Both the position numbers and the translations under genes were made by a program. Shown in pieces: positions 8,655 to 17,685 of a stretch of DNA of 64,000 nt (position 1 is its first letter; each line of letters opens with the position of its first letter). Origin of the DNA: Baekduia soli. GTDB taxonomy: Bacteria > Actinomycetota > Thermoleophilia > Solirubrobacterales > Solirubrobacteraceae. The stretch spans positions 1,860,001 to 1,924,000 of the forward strand of contig NZ_CP042430.1 in assembly GCF_007970665.1 (NCBI RefSeq). Reading direction: 5' to 3'. A model generated the notes under the pieces. That model was not told where the DNA came from. It saw only the letters and a program-made list of their open reading frames with translations, and ran no database searches.

Positions 8655-9617
8655 GTGGCCGTCGCGCCGCGCTTTGCGTCGTTCGGCCCGCGCGGCGGCT
8701 ACGAGTCGTTCTTCCTGCGCGCCGTCGACCCCGACCGTCCCCGGGCCGTCTGGCTGCGCCACACCGTGCACCGCGCTCCGGGGCACGTCCCGGCGCTCGG
8801 CGCGATCTGGATCACGCTGTTCGACGCGGACGCACCGGCGCCTGTGACCCACAAGGTGACGCTCCCGGCGCCCGAGGCCCTGCCCGACGGCGTGCGCATC
8901 GGCGACAGCCGCTTCGGCCCGGGCGCCGTGCGCGGCGGCGACGAGGCCGCGGCCTGGGACCTGGAGTGGGACGGCGCGGCGGCGCCGCTGCGCCACCTGC
9001 CCACCGAGCTGCTGTACCGGACCGCGCTGCCGCGCACGAAGCTCGAGGCGCTCGCGCCGCGGGCGGCGTTCCGCGGCACGGTGACCGTCGGCGACACGAC
9101 GATGCGGCTGCACGGCTGGCCCGGGACGGTCGGCCACAACTGGGGCACCGAGCACGCCGAGCGCTGGATCTGGCTGCACGCCGTCGCCCTCGACGGCGCG
9201 CCCGGGGCCTGGCTGGACCTCGCGCTGGGCCGCGTGCGCGTCGGCCGGGCGACGACCCCGTGGATCGCCGACGGGGCGCTGGAGCTCGACGGCCGCCGCC
9301 TGCGCCTCGGGGGCCCGGCCGCACGGCCCCGGGTCGCCGAGACCGCCACGGCACTGGACCTGCGCCTGCGCGGCGGCGCGCTCCGCCTGCGCCTCACCGT
9401 CCACGCGCCGCCGTCGCAGACCGTCGTCTGGCGCTACGCCGACCCCGGCGCCCGCGAGCACCACGTCGCGCACTGCTCGGTCGCGGCGCTGGAGGCGGTC
9501 GTCGCTCCGCGCGACGGCGGCGCGGTCCTCCTGCGCACCCGGCACGGCGCCGCCTACGAGCGCGGCATGGCCGAGGCGACGCACGGGCTGCCCGTCCAGC
9601 CCCACGGCGATCCCTGA
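8655..9617 (+). CDS. Tocopherol cyclase/CrtC-like lipocalin-fold protein
   Basis: 320 residues with no signal peptide. The signature GHNWGTEHAERWIWLHA in the middle is shared with tocopherol-cyclase-like and hydroxyneurosporene-synthase (CrtC)-like proteins, which form a double lipocalin barrel binding hydrophobic isoprenoids. The C-terminal Trp/Arg-rich strands fit such a barrel. The real reaction is unknown; many homologues sit outside carotenoid or tocopherol pathways, and no isoprenoid genes are nearby. The GTG at 8655, 12 bases after the zincin gene, is the most likely start, so the two are probably cotranscribed. Family assignment is by motif recall only. Confidence 0.6.
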   Translation: MAVAPRFASFGPRGGYESFFLRAVDPDRPRAVWLRHTVHRAPGHVPALGAIWITLFDADAPAPVTHKVTLPAPEALPDGVRIGDSRFGPGAVRGGDEAAAWDLEWDGAAAPLRHLPTELLYRTALPRTKLEALAPRAAFRGTVTVGDTTMRLHGWPGTVGHNWGTEHAERWIWLHAVALDGAPGAWLDLALGRVRVGRATTPWIADGALELDGRRLRLGGPAARPRVAETATALDLRLRGGALRLRLTVHAPPSQTVVWRYADPGAREHHVAHCSVAALEAVVAPRDGGAVLLRTRHGAAYERGMAEATHGLPVQPHGDP

Positions 9618-9632
9618 CGGCCGGGGCTCCGG

Positions 9633-10306
9633 TCATGCGCCGGCCGACCCGGAGGCCCTCAGCCACGCCAGGACCGCGAGGACCCGCAGGTTGCCGCCCG
9701 CCGCCGCGTGCAGGCCGAGCTTGCCGAAGATGCTCGTGACGTGCTTCTCCACGGCGCCCTCGGTCACCACGAGCCGCCCGGCGACCGCCGCGTTGGACAG
9801 GCCCTGGGCCATGAGCTCGAGGACCTCGCGCTCGCGTGGCGTCAGCTCGGACAGCGGGTCGTCGGCGCGGCGGCGGGCCAGGAGCTGGGCGACGACCTCC
9901 TGGTCGATCGCCGTGCCCCGTCGGCGACCCGCGCGACCTGGGCGACGAAATCGGCGGGGTCGGCGACGCGGTCCTTGAGCAGGTAGCCCACGGCGGGCCT
10001 GGACGGGTCGACGTTCTCGGCCAGCAGCTCGGCGGCGTAGGACTCCTCGACGTACTGGGACAGGACGAGCACCGGCGTGCCCGGGACGAGCCGGCGCGCC
10101 TCGAGCGCCGCGCGCAGCCCCTCGTCGCGCTGGGAGGGCGGCAGCCGCACGTCGACGATCGCGACGTCGGGCCGGTGCTCCTGCACCGCGGCCACGAGCG
10201 CGGGCCCGTCGCCCACCGCGGCCACGACCTCGTGCCCGTGGGCCTCGAGCAGGCGCTGCAGGCCGTCGCGCAGCAGCACGAGGTCCTCGGCGATCACGAT
10301 GCGCAC
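9633..10306 (-). CDS. NarL/LuxR-type response regulator, interrupted by a one-base frameshift
   Basis: The receiver domain (RIVIAEDLVLLRDGLQRLL, phosphoacceptor in DVAIVDVRLPP, switch lysine in YLLKDRV) reads well to about residue 130. The LuxR-type helix-turn-helix (LTPREREVLELMAQGLSNAA, then VTEGAVEKHVTSIFGKLGL) is in another frame. Adding one C to the run at 9916-9919 (minus-strand GGGG to GGGGG) joins them through DGGTAIDQEV into a normal 224-residue protein. The GTG start at 10306 overlaps the end of the histidine kinase gene by 13 bases, so the pair is translationally coupled. Confidence 0.85.
9916..9919. other. Probable indel in a C-run of the response regulator gene
   Basis: Four C are present. 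Five would restore a single frame from receiver to LuxR domain. Both sides are intact, which argues for an assembly error. Confidence 0.7.
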
Positions 10307-11532
10307 GGCAGCTCCGCCCGCAGGACCGTGCCCCGGCCGGGTGCGCCGGTGACGGTCAGCCGCCCGTCGAGGGCCTCCACGCGCCCGCGCAGACCGGCGA
10401 TGCCCGTGCCCCGACGCGCGTCGGCGTCGCCGCGGCCGTCGTCGCGCACCTCGACGACCAGGCGCCCGCCGGCCAGCGTCCCGGCGACCTCGCACCGGTG
10501 CGCGCCGCTGTGCTTGGCCACGTTGGTGAGCGCCTCGGCCACGGTGAAGTAGGCGGCCGACTCGACCGCGGCGGGCAGCCGCTGCGGCACGTCCATCGCC
10601 ACGGTGCAGGGGACGGGGCACCGCGCGGCCAGGGCCGAGACGGCGGCGTCGAGGCCGCGGTCGGCGAGGATCGCCGGGTGGATCCCCCGGGCGAGGTCGC
10701 GCAGCTCGACGAGCGCGGTCTTGGCGTCCTCGTGGGCGCCCTCGAGCAGGCGGGCCGCGCCGTCGGGATCGCTGTCCAGCCGCTCGCGTGCGAGGCCGAG
10801 GTCCATGGCCAGGGCGACGAGCCGGGCCTGCGCGCCGTCGTGCAGGTCGCGCTCGATGCGCCGCAGCTCGACGGCGGCGGCGTCCACGGCGCCGGCGCGC
10901 GAGACCTGCAGCTCGGTGATGCGCTCCTGCTCGTCGCCGCGCAGCAGCGCCTGGGCCAGCAGCGCCTCGGCCAGCGCGCACCCGCGCACGGTCCAGGCCG
11001 CCGCGACGACGGCCGGCGGCCCGGCCAGGACGCCGATCGCGATCTGCTCCCAGGTCCGGTCGGCCGTGAACGCTCCGAAGTCCACGCCGCCCGACACCGA
11101 CCAGGCCCACGCCGGCGCCGTGATGAGCGCCAGGGCCACCGACCACGCGATGACGCCCACGCAGAACGCGCCGAGCCCGAAGGCGAAGAGCACGACGGCC
11201 CACACGAGCTCGCGCCAGAGCATGGGGTCGCGCAGCGCCGCGGCCAGCCGTGCGGGCAGGTTGCGACCCTGCCACGTGCGGCGCGACAGGGGGATCGGCA
11301 CGCCGGCCAGGGCACCGCGGCGGCGCTCGAGGTTCGCCCACCAGCGGACGACCCATGCGTCGGCGTAGAGCTTGACGAAGCCGACCAGCGTGATGAGCAG
11401 CAGGACGCCCGTGACCGGGCCGGCGAACACGAGCGTCAGCGACGCGCAGCCGGACACGAGGCCGAGCGTGAGGTAGGTGAGGTCCACCCACGGCGTGGCG
11501 GTCATCGGGAGCGTGAGGATGCGCCGGAGCAC
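10294..11532 (-). CDS. NarL-type sensor histidine kinase (HisKA_3)
   Basis: 412 residues. The N-terminal 200 residues hold four or so membrane helices in two pairs, with a WW/RRR-rich cytoplasmic loop between them. The dimerisation and phosphoacceptor segment ERDLHDGAQARLVALAMDLG is the classic HisKA_3 box with the phosphorylated His. A HATPase_c domain follows (EALTNVAKHSGAH for the N-box, VRDDGRG for the G1 box, GIAGLRGRVEALDG for the G2 box). This design pairs with the LuxR-type regulator encoded just downstream. The stimulus is unknown. The GTG at 11532 was chosen because GAAGG lies 7 bases before it; an ATG at 11505 is an alternative. Confidence 0.88.
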   Translation of the reverse strand: MLRRILTLPMTATPWVDLTYLTLGLVSGCASLTLVFAGPVTGVLLLITLVGFVKLYADAWVVRWWANLERRRGALAGVPIPLSRRTWQGRNLPARLAAALRDPMLWRELVWAVVLFAFGLGAFCVGVIAWSVALALITAPAWAWSVSGGVDFGAFTADRTWEQIAIGVLAGPPAVVAAAWTVRGCALAEALLAQALLRGDEQERITELQVSRAGAVDAAAVELRRIERDLHDGAQARLVALAMDLGLARERLDSDPDGAARLLEGAHEDAKTALVELRDLARGIHPAILADRGLDAAVSALAARCPVPCTVAMDVPQRLPAAVESAAYFTVAEALTNVAKHSGAHRCEVAGTLAGGRLVVEVRDDGRGDADARRGTGIAGLRGRVEALDGRLTVTGAPGRGTVLRAELPCAS

Positions 11533-11630
11533 GCCGTGACCTTCGCAGGGGACCGGGGACCGCACAATCCGGCAGGCCGCCGCGCGCGGGGTGGGGGAAC
11601 CCGGAGGCGGCTGGCCTAGCCTGGAGGCCC

Positions 11631-12170
11631 GTGAGCGACCGCGAGCCCCTGAGCTACCGTCTCGTCGAGGCCGTCGAGAGCCGGCTGCGCCGCCATGCCC
11701 CCGTCGTGGCGCTGCGCGTGGCCTACCGGGTGGGCTACGTCGTGCTGCGGCCCTGGTGGTACCTGACCCGCCCGCAGACCCAGGGCGTCAAGGTCGTCGT
11801 GCGCTGCGGCGACGAGGTCCTGCTCGTGCGCCACAGCTACGCGCGGCGCGGGCAGTGGGACCTGCCCGGGGGCTTCGTCCATCCCGGCGAGGACCCGGAG
11901 GTCGCGCTGCGCCGCGAGCTCTCCGAGGAGCTCGGGGTCACGCCGCTGGCCACGCGGCGCATCGCGTGCACGCCCTCGCGGCTGGACGGCAAGCGCGAGG
12001 TCCTGTTCACCTACCTCGCTGAGGTGGCCGACACGACGATCGACCCCAGCCCGGCCGAGATCGACCAGGCCCGCTGGTACCCGGTGGATGCGCTGCCGGT
12101 ACCGGCCACCCGGCTGGCCCGCCAGATGTCGGCGCGCTCGGCCTGGGAGCACGGGCCCGACGACGACTGA
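11631..12170 (+). CDS. Nudix hydrolase
   Basis: A 179-residue protein with a complete Nudix box, GX5EX7REUXEEXGU, from the Gly-Gly of DLPGGFVHPGED to RRELSEELGV. The box binds the divalent metals that hydrolyse nucleoside diphosphates linked to another group. The first 45 residues form an extra hydrophobic and basic segment (VVALRVAYRVGYVVLRPWWYL) that could touch the membrane. The substrate is unknown. The GTG start lies 8 bases after a TAGCCT box and probably starts a leaderless mRNA. Transcription ends at a hairpin shared with the convergent catalase gene. Confidence 0.88.
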   Translation: MSDREPLSYRLVEAVESRLRRHAPVVALRVAYRVGYVVLRPWWYLTRPQTQGVKVVVRCGDEVLLVRHSYARRGQWDLPGGFVHPGEDPEVALRRELSEELGVTPLATRRIACTPSRLDGKREVLFTYLAEVADTTIDPSPAEIDQARWYPVDALPVPATRLARQMSARSAWEHGPDDD

Positions 12171-12202
12171 GCCGTCCCCGGGCCCGCGGGCCGGGCGGCT
12201 CA
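12168..12202. terminator. Bidirectional terminator hairpin spanning both stop codons
   Basis: An imperfect inverted repeat whose outer arms are TGAGCCG and CGGCTCA, with GC-rich inner arms (CCCGGGCCCG against CGGGCCGGG). The outer arms contain the stop codons of the Nudix gene (12168-12170) and of the convergent catalase gene (12202-12200). One hairpin thus serves both genes with almost no spacer. Confidence 0.7.
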
Positions 12203-13846
12203 GGCCGTGATCGGCTCGCCCACGGGCGCGTGCTCGTTGGGCACGCAGTGCGTCATGACGAGGCCGCTCACGTCGCGCGGCGGGTTGGCGCCGAGGTTGG
12301 CGCGGCGCTGCTCCTCCTCGGGCGTGAGCGTCTGGGTGGCCAGCGGCTCGAGGTGGCGGACGTCGTCGGCGGTCAGCTCCAAGCCCTGGCCGACGCGGTC
12401 GCCCAGCTCGGTCTCGGCCATGTAGAGGTGCCAGAGCATCCGCTCCTGGATCGGCCGGTCGCACTGCGACAGGTTGGCGATCCAGTTGGCGACGAGCTCG
12501 TCCTGCTCCCACGGCTCGGAGAGCAGGTAGCGCTCGCCGGCCTGCGCGTAGTCGTTCGTGCGCGCGATCCTCTGGCGCGTCAGTCGGCCCTCGACGACCG
12601 GCCCCTGCTCGGTGTGCGTGGGCTTGGGCGCCTCCTGCGGGCCGCCGGTGATGGACGGCTCGTAGTTGACCGACGGGTTGCCCGACCCGCCGTCCACGGC
12701 GTAGGTCATCGCCCCGTCGCGCTGGTTGGTGGTGACGCGCGCGTTCTTGGGGGTGTTGACCGGCAGCTGCAGGTAGTTGGGCCCGATGCGGTGGCGCTGG
12801 GTGTCGCTGTAGCTGAACGTGCGCCCGACGAGCATCTTGTCGTCGGAGAAGTCCAGGCCATCGACCAGGACGCCGGTGCCGAAGGCGATCTGCTCGCTCT
12901 CGGCGAAGAAGTCCTCCGGCGCACGGTCGAGCACCATACGGCCGATCCTGCGCACCGGGAACACGTGCTCGGGCCAGACCTTGGTGTCGTCGAGCGGGTC
13001 GAACTCCAGCTCGGGGTGCTCATGGTCGTCCATGAGCTGGACGGCGAGCTCCCACTCGGGGTACTGGCCGGCGGCGATGGCGCCGTAGAGGTCCTTGGTG
13101 TGCACGCCGAGCTCGAGGCCCTGCTGCTTGCCGGCGTCCTCCTCGGTCCAGGACTTCACGGCCTGCTTGGGCAGCCAGTGGTACTTGACCAGCTTCGTCT
13201 CGCCGGCGGCGTTGACCCACTTGTAGGTGTTGACCCCGAAGCCCTGCATGGTGCGGTAGCTGGCCGGCACGCCGCGGGGGCTCAGGACCAGGTTGAACAT
13301 GTGCAGCGACTCGGGTGACTGCGAGGCGAAGTCGAAGACCCGGTTGGGCACCTGGCGCTCGAACGTGACGGGGTCGGGCTTCTGGGAGTGGATGAAGTCG
13401 GGGAACTTGATCGCGTCACGGATGAAGAAGACGCCGAGGTTGTTGCCGACGAGGTCCCAGTTGCCGTCCTCGGTGTAGAACTTCACCGCGAAGCCGCGCG
13501 GGTCGCGAACGGCCTCGGACGAGTCCCGCCCGCCGGCCACCGTCGAGAAGCGCACCGCGACCTCGGTCCGCTTGCCGGCCGGCTCGAACAGCTTGGCGCG
13601 GGAGTGCGTGGAGATGGGCTCCTCGCCGCCCACGGTCCCGTAGGTCTCGAAGAAGCCGAACGCCGTGGCGCCGCGCGCGTGCACGACGCGCTCGGGCACG
13701 CGCTCGCGATCGAAGTGGGCCAGCTTCTCCATGAACTGGTAGTTCTCGAGCGTGGCCGGGCCGCGCTCACCGATCGTCCGCGTGTTCTGGTTGTCGGCGA
13801 TGGGCTGGCCGTTGCGGGTGGTGAGGGTGTTGTCCTCGTCGGTCAT
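12200..13846 (-). CDS. katA: Monofunctional haem catalase
   Basis: A 548-residue catalase that turns hydrogen peroxide into water and oxygen. The distal histidine lies in [15 protein letters not shown] (His56), the distal asparagine in [16 protein letters not shown], and the proximal haem tyrosine in [14 protein letters not shown]. Length suits a small to medium-subunit catalase with an extended C-terminus. Its ATG overlaps the furA stop (ATGA at 13846-13843), so it is translationally coupled to the regulator, as in catR-catA and furA-kat operons of actinobacteria. Peroxide sensing by the Fur protein would relieve repression. Confidence 0.95.
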   Translation of the reverse strand: MTDEDNTLTTRNGQPIADNQNTRTIGERGPATLENYQFMEKLAHFDRERVPERVVHARGATAFGFFETYGTVGGEEPISTHSRAKLFEPAGKRTEVAVRFSTVAGGRDSSEAVRDPRGFAVKFYTEDGNWDLVGNNLGVFFIRDAIKFPDFIHSQKPDPVTFERQVPNRVFDFASQSPESLHMFNLVLSPRGVPASYRTMQGFGVNTYKWVNAAGETKLVKYHWLPKQAVKSWTEEDAGKQQGLELGVHTKDLYGAIAAGQYPEWELAVQLMDDHEHPELEFDPLDDTKVWPEHVFPVRRIGRMVLDRAPEDFFAESEQIAFGTGVLVDGLDFSDDKMLVGRTFSYSDTQRHRIGPNYLQLPVNTPKNARVTTNQRDGAMTYAVDGGSGNPSVNYEPSITGGPQEAPKPTHTEQGPVVEGRLTRQRIARTNDYAQAGERYLLSEPWEQDELVANWIANLSQCDRPIQERMLWHLYMAETELGDRVGQGLELTADDVRHLEPLATQTLTPEEEQRRANLGANPPRDVSGLVMTHCVPNEHAPVGEPITA

Positions 13847-14290
13847 GCGACCTGCCTTCCTTCGTGGGTTGCTCCTGCGCACGGGGGACAGAGCCCCCAG
13901 AAGGTGACCTCGGCCTCGTCGACGGCGTAGCCGTGGGCCGTGCCGGCCTCCAGGCAGGGGGGCGTGGCCCACGACGCAGTCGACGTCGGCGACCGCGCCG
14001 CAGGCGCGGCACACCAGGTGATGGTGGTTGTCGCCGACCCTCGCCTCGTAGCGCGCGGGGCCGCCGGCGGGCTCGATGCGGCGCGCGAGCACGCCGCGGT
14101 GCAGCGCCTCGCAGCAGTCGTAGGCGGCCTGCGTCGAGATCGCCACGCCGTGTGCGCGGACGCGCTCGATGATCTGGTCGACGCGCGGGTGGTCGGTCGC
14201 CTCGCCCAGGACCCGCAGGACGGCCAGGCGCGGGGCGGTGACCCGCAGGCCGGCGGCGCGGAGACGCTGTTGGAGGAGGACGTCGGTCAC
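13843..14290 (-). CDS. furA: Fur-family peroxide/iron regulator, interrupted by a one-base frameshift
   Basis: Fur/PerR-type repressor. The winged-helix N-terminus ([19 protein letters not shown]) and the metal-binding [12 protein letters not shown] with its CxxC are clear. After VVGHAP the frame breaks; removing one base from the six-base G-run at 13957-13962 gives [17 protein letters not shown] (second CxxC) and a natural stop that overlaps the catalase ATG. The repaired protein has 148 residues, normal for FurA/CatR. The start is the GTG at 14290. A 6-1-6 inverted repeat 19 bases upstream is a likely autoregulatory operator. Confidence 0.87.
13957..13962. other. Probable extra base in a G-run of furA
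   Basis: Six G are present; five would restore furA. This is the only one of the six frame breaks in the window that needs a base removed rather than added. Confidence 0.7.
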
Positions 14291-14309
14291 TCCATCGGGC
14301 GTACCGCCC

Positions 14310-14322
14310 TGGAACGGTTCCA
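14310..14322. promoter_or_regulatory. Candidate Fur-type operator upstream of furA
   Basis: TGGAACGGTTCCA is a perfect 6-1-6 inverted repeat (arms TGGAAC and GTTCCA) with A/T bases in the arms, unlike the surrounding GC-rich DNA. It lies 19 bases before the furA start. Fur and PerR proteins bind 7-1-7 repeats, so this is a good candidate for furA-katA self-repression. Confidence 0.55.
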
Positions 14323-14415
14323 AACCATCCCGGCGCCTCGGTGTCCTGGCGACGAGGACGTCCAGGGCTGTCGGTCGCGAATAGCCCGATCGGGTGAGTA
14401 TCCTCCTGGGAAGGC

Positions 14416-14470
14416 CCCGTGGAGTGCGACCGCCGGGGGATAAACCTGCCCGTGGTGTGCGACCGCCGGG
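14416..14470 (+). repeat. Two 22-bp direct repeats 33 bp apart, upstream of the thiolase gene
   Basis: Copies at 14416-14437 and 14449-14470 share the core GTGCGACCGCCGGG and differ at one position (GGAG against GGTG). The 33-base spacing is close to three helical turns, so two regulator molecules could bind the same face. They lie 24 bases or more before the thiolase ATG, in the divergent furA-thiolase region. Confidence 0.6.
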
Positions 14471-14494
14471 CGTCATCTCCGAGAGGAACCATCC

Positions 14495-15658
14495 ATGCCC
14501 GAAGCCGTCATCGTCGACGCCGTCCGGACGCCCGTCGGACGAGCCTTCAAGGGCTCGCTGGCCCCCCTGCGTCCCGACGAGACCCTCGCCTTCATCGTCG
14601 ACGCGCTGCTGGAGCGCAACCCCGGCGTCGACCCGGCCACCGTGGAGGAGCTCATCGCGGGCTGCGGCATGCCGCAGGGTCTGCAGGCCAACAACATCGG
14701 CCGCATCGCGGTCCTGCTGTCGGACAAGCTCGGCCAGGCCACCAACGGCTCGACCATCTCGCGCTACTGCGCGTCGGGCCTGGATGCCATCCGCATCGCG
14801 GCCAACAACGTCGTCGCGGGCCAGGGCGACGTCTACGTCGCCGGCGGCGTCGAGTTCGTCTCGCGCTACAACGCGCAGGCCGAGGCCGCCCACCCCGAGG
14901 ACCAGAACGAGCACCTGCACGGCACCGACGGCCGCCCCGACGCCTACATCGCGATGGGCTTGACCGCCGAGAACGTCGCCGAGCGCTACGGGGTCTCGCG
15001 CGAGGACCAGGACCGCTACGCCCAGCGCTCGCAGGAGCGCGCCGTCGCCGCCCAGGAGGCCGGGGTCTTCGACCGTGAGATCGTGCCCGTCACCCTCGCC
15101 GACGGCACCGTGGTCGGCAAGGACGACGGCCCGCGGGCGTCCTCGACCTACGAGAAGCTCGCGACGCTCGAGCCGGCCTTCAAGCCCGGTGGCACCGTCA
15201 CGGCCGGCAACGCGTGCCCGCTCAACGACGGCGCGGCCGCCGCGCTGGTCATGAGCGCCGCCAAGGCGGCCGAGCTGGGCCTGACGCCGCGGGCGCGCAT
15301 CATCACCGCCGCGACGTGGGGCAACGAGCCCGAGTACATGGGCGTCGCGCCCATCGGGGCGATCAAGAAGGCACTCGACCGCGCCGGGATGTCGATCTCC
15401 GACATCGACGTGACCGAGCTCAACGAGGCGTTCGCGGCCCAGGTGCTGCCGATCGCCGCCGAGGTCGGCATCGACATGGACGCGCTGAACCCGCACGGCG
15501 GCGCGATCGCGCTCGGCCACCCCTTCGGGATGACCGGCGTGCGCATCATGACCACGCTGCTCAACGACCTCGAGACGCTCGACGGGACGATCGGCCTCGA
15601 GACGATGTGCGTCGCCCAGGGCCAGGGCGAGGCCATGATCATCGAGCGACTCCGCTAG
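14495..15658 (+). CDS. Acetyl-CoA C-acyltransferase (thiolase)
   Basis: 387 residues. The nucleophilic cysteine is Cys92 in [12 protein letters not shown], and [17 protein letters not shown] carries the catalytic histidine. The enzyme cleaves 3-ketoacyl-CoA with CoA in beta-oxidation, or condenses acyl-CoA units. The C-terminal second-cysteine motif reads CVAQGQGEA in place of the usual CxGGGxG, a variant seen in some long-chain degradative thiolases; the cysteine is kept. It stands opposite a short-chain dehydrogenase gene that may act on beta-oxidation intermediates. GAGAGGA about 9 bases before the ATG is the ribosome binding site. Confidence 0.92.
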   Translation: MPEAVIVDAVRTPVGRAFKGSLAPLRPDETLAFIVDALLERNPGVDPATVEELIAGCGMPQGLQANNIGRIAVLLSDKLGQATNGSTISRYCASGLDAIRIAANNVVAGQGDVYVAGGVEFVSRYNAQAEAAHPEDQNEHLHGTDGRPDAYIAMGLTAENVAERYGVSREDQDRYAQRSQERAVAAQEAGVFDREIVPVTLADGTVVGKDDGPRASSTYEKLATLEPAFKPGGTVTAGNACPLNDGAAAALVMSAAKAAELGLTPRARIITAATWGNEPEYMGVAPIGAIKKALDRAGMSISDIDVTELNEAFAAQVLPIAAEVGIDMDALNPHGGAIALGHPFGMTGVRIMTTLLNDLETLDGTIGLETMCVAQGQGEAMIIERLR

Positions 15659-15679
15659 TCCTGGGCCGATACCCGCTGA

Positions 15680-15709
15680 GGGAACCCGGCCCCCTGGGCC
15701 GGTGTTCCC
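15680..15709. terminator. Bidirectional terminator between thiolase and SDR genes
   Basis: An inverted repeat with arms GGGAACCCGGCC and GGCCGGTGTTCCC (one bulge) around CCCTG. It lies between the convergent thiolase stop (15658) and dehydrogenase stop (15710). Confidence 0.75.
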
Positions 15710-16471
15710 CTATCGCGGCGCCATGCGGATCGCGCCGTCGAGCCGGATCGTCTCGCCGTTGAGCATCGGGTTGACGATGATCTGCTCGGCCAGCAGCGCG
15801 TACTCCGACGGGCGCCCCAGGCGCGGCGGGAACGGGATGGACTTCCCGAGCGACTCGCGCGCCTCCTCGGGCAGCGTGGCCAGCAGCGGCGTGTCGAACA
15901 GGCCGGGGGCGATCGTGTTGACCCTGATCCCGTACTGCGCCAGGTCGCGGGCCACCGGGAGCGTCATGCCGACCACGCCGCCCTTGCTGGCCGAGTAGGC
16001 GACCTGGCCGATCTGGCCGTCGAAGGCCGCGACCGACGCGGTGTTGATGAGCACGCCGCGCTCGCCGTCGGCGTTGGGCTCGTTGGCGATCATCGCCGCG
16101 GCTGCGAAGCGCAGCAGGTTGAACGTGCCGATCAGGTTGATGGCGATGATGGTCTCGAACGGCTGCAGCGGGTGCGGGCCCTTCGAGTTGGCCACGCGCT
16201 GCGCCCAGCCCGTGCCGGCGCACGTGACGGCGATCCGCAGCCCGCCGTCGGCCTCGGCGGCCTGCCGCACCGCGGCCTGCACCTGGTCCTCCTCGCGGAC
16301 GTCGACCGCCACGAACGCGGCGCCGAGCTCGTCGGCGACGGCCTGGCCCTTCTCGGCGTTGACGTCGGCGATCGTCAGCACGGCGCCCTGCTCGGCCAGC
16401 CGCCGCGATGTGGCCTCGCCGAGGCCCGAGGCGCCGCCGACGACGAGCGCACCACTCCCTGAGATGTCCAT
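15710..16471 (-). CDS. SDR-family oxidoreductase, 3-hydroxyacyl-CoA dehydrogenase (HSD10)-like
   Basis: A 253-residue classical short-chain dehydrogenase. The NAD-binding motif is [12 protein letters not shown]; the Asp in TIADVN suggests NAD rather than NADP. The catalytic Ser and YSASK are present. The insertion around [25 protein letters not shown] resembles HSD10/type 2 3-hydroxyacyl-CoA dehydrogenases, which oxidise 3-hydroxyacyl-CoA, one step before thiolase. The convergent thiolase gene fits that role. The ATG at 16471 lies 7 bases after TAGGGT (16484-16479), so the mRNA is probably leaderless. Confidence 0.88.
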   Translation of the reverse strand: MDISGSGALVVGGASGLGEATSRRLAEQGAVLTIADVNAEKGQAVADELGAAFVAVDVREEDQVQAAVRQAAEADGGLRIAVTCAGTGWAQRVANSKGPHPLQPFETIIAINLIGTFNLLRFAAAAMIANEPNADGERGVLINTASVAAFDGQIGQVAYSASKGGVVGMTLPVARDLAQYGIRVNTIAPGLFDTPLLATLPEEARESLGKSIPFPPRLGRPSEYALLAEQIIVNPMLNGETIRLDGAIRMAPR

Positions 16472-16527
16472 GCCGTAGACCCTACCCTGGTGACACAGGC
16501 GTCAACTTCGCGGCGATGCCGTGGCGG

Positions 16528-17562
16528 TCAGCGCCCGGCGGGGGCCGGCGCGCGCCGCAGGCCGTCCTTGCCGCCGGCCTTGCTGGCCCGCAACGCCTGG
16601 TCGGCGCGCTCCAGCACCTCGGCGGGCCCCTCGGGCTCGACCCACTCGGCGACGCCGCAGGAGACGGTGATGCCCTCCTGGCCGCCGTCGGGGAGCGCGA
16701 TGCGGATCTCCCGCAGCGCCCGCAGCGCGCGCTCGGCGGCGATGTCGGCCCGCGGGCCGCGGACGTTGGGAAGGATGACGACGAACTCGTCGCCGCCGTA
16801 GCGCGCGACCTGGTCGAAGCTGCGGTACTCGGCGCGCAGCGCGTCGGCGACATGGCGCAGCAGCGCGTCGCCGGTGAGGTGGCCGTGCACGTCGTTGACG
16901 CGCTTGAAGTCGTCGAGGTCGAGGATCGTGACGGCCAGCGGGGTGCCCTGGCGCCGGGCGCGGGCGATCTCCTGCGACAGGCGCTCACGCATCGCGCCGT
17001 GGTTCAGGCAGCCCGTCAGCGGATCGATCGCGGCGGCCAGGCGCGCGTCGCGCAGGGCGACGGCCGTGCCGGCCAGCGCAGTGAGCGCGGCGGCGGCCTG
17101 CAGGTCGGCGGCGGGCCAGGCGCGCGGGGTCCGCGAGCCGAGCACGACGACGGCGCGCACGGCCTCGCCGACGGTGAGCGGCAGGACCGCCGCGGTCACC
17201 GGCCCGTAGGTGCGCACGAGCTCGGCCGGCAGCGTGCCCGCCACGGCGGTGTCGGGGACGGTGACCGCGCGCCCGGCGTCGGCGACCCAGTCCAGCGCGT
17301 CGCCGCCGGCGCCGCGCGTCAGGAGGTACTCGGCGCAGCCGGCGCCCCGGAGGGCGACGACGCCGTGCGACGGCCGCCCGCCGGCGAGCACGACGACGTG
17401 GGCCTGGTCGAGGCCCAGCGCGGCCACCAGCTCCTCGGCCAGCGCACGCTGGACGAGCGCCGGCTCGGCGTCGCGCTGCGCGAGACGGGCGAGGCGCTCG
17501 ACGCTCTGCGGGAACTGCTGCACGTGGGTCCGATCGGCCTTCCGGCGATGCGGCGCGCCCAT
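16528..17562 (-). CDS. GAF-GGDEF diguanylate cyclase
   Basis: 344 residues. The N-terminal half (about 20-170) looks like a GAF sensor domain. The C-terminal half is a GGDEF domain that makes cyclic di-GMP: DPLTGCLNHGAM at the start, LDLDDFKRVNDVHGHLTGD, and the active-site loop RYGGDEFVVIL, all intact. An inhibitory I-site (RxxD) is not obvious before the loop. A TACACT box at 17606-17601 lies about 38 bases before the ATG. The signal sensed by the GAF domain is unknown. A pilT homologue at 53 kb is one possible c-di-GMP-linked function. Confidence 0.9.
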   Translation of the reverse strand: MGAPHRRKADRTHVQQFPQSVERLARLAQRDAEPALVQRALAEELVAALGLDQAHVVVLAGGRPSHGVVALRGAGCAEYLLTRGAGGDALDWVADAGRAVTVPDTAVAGTLPAELVRTYGPVTAAVLPLTVGEAVRAVVVLGSRTPRAWPAADLQAAAALTALAGTAVALRDARLAAAIDPLTGCLNHGAMRERLSQEIARARRQGTPLAVTILDLDDFKRVNDVHGHLTGDALLRHVADALRAEYRSFDQVARYGGDEFVVILPNVRGPRADIAAERALRALREIRIALPDGGQEGITVSCGVAEWVEPEGPAEVLERADQALRASKAGGKDGLRRAPAPAGR

Positions 17563-17685
17563 CGGGTCATCCGTGCCCGGGCGCCGCGTCGGCTGCGATC
17601 AGTGTAGAAGTGGAGCTTCGGTCCGGAAAGACCAGGTTTGCGACCTGGACCCCCGTGGGGGTCCGGCCGCGGTCGGTGCCCGGCC

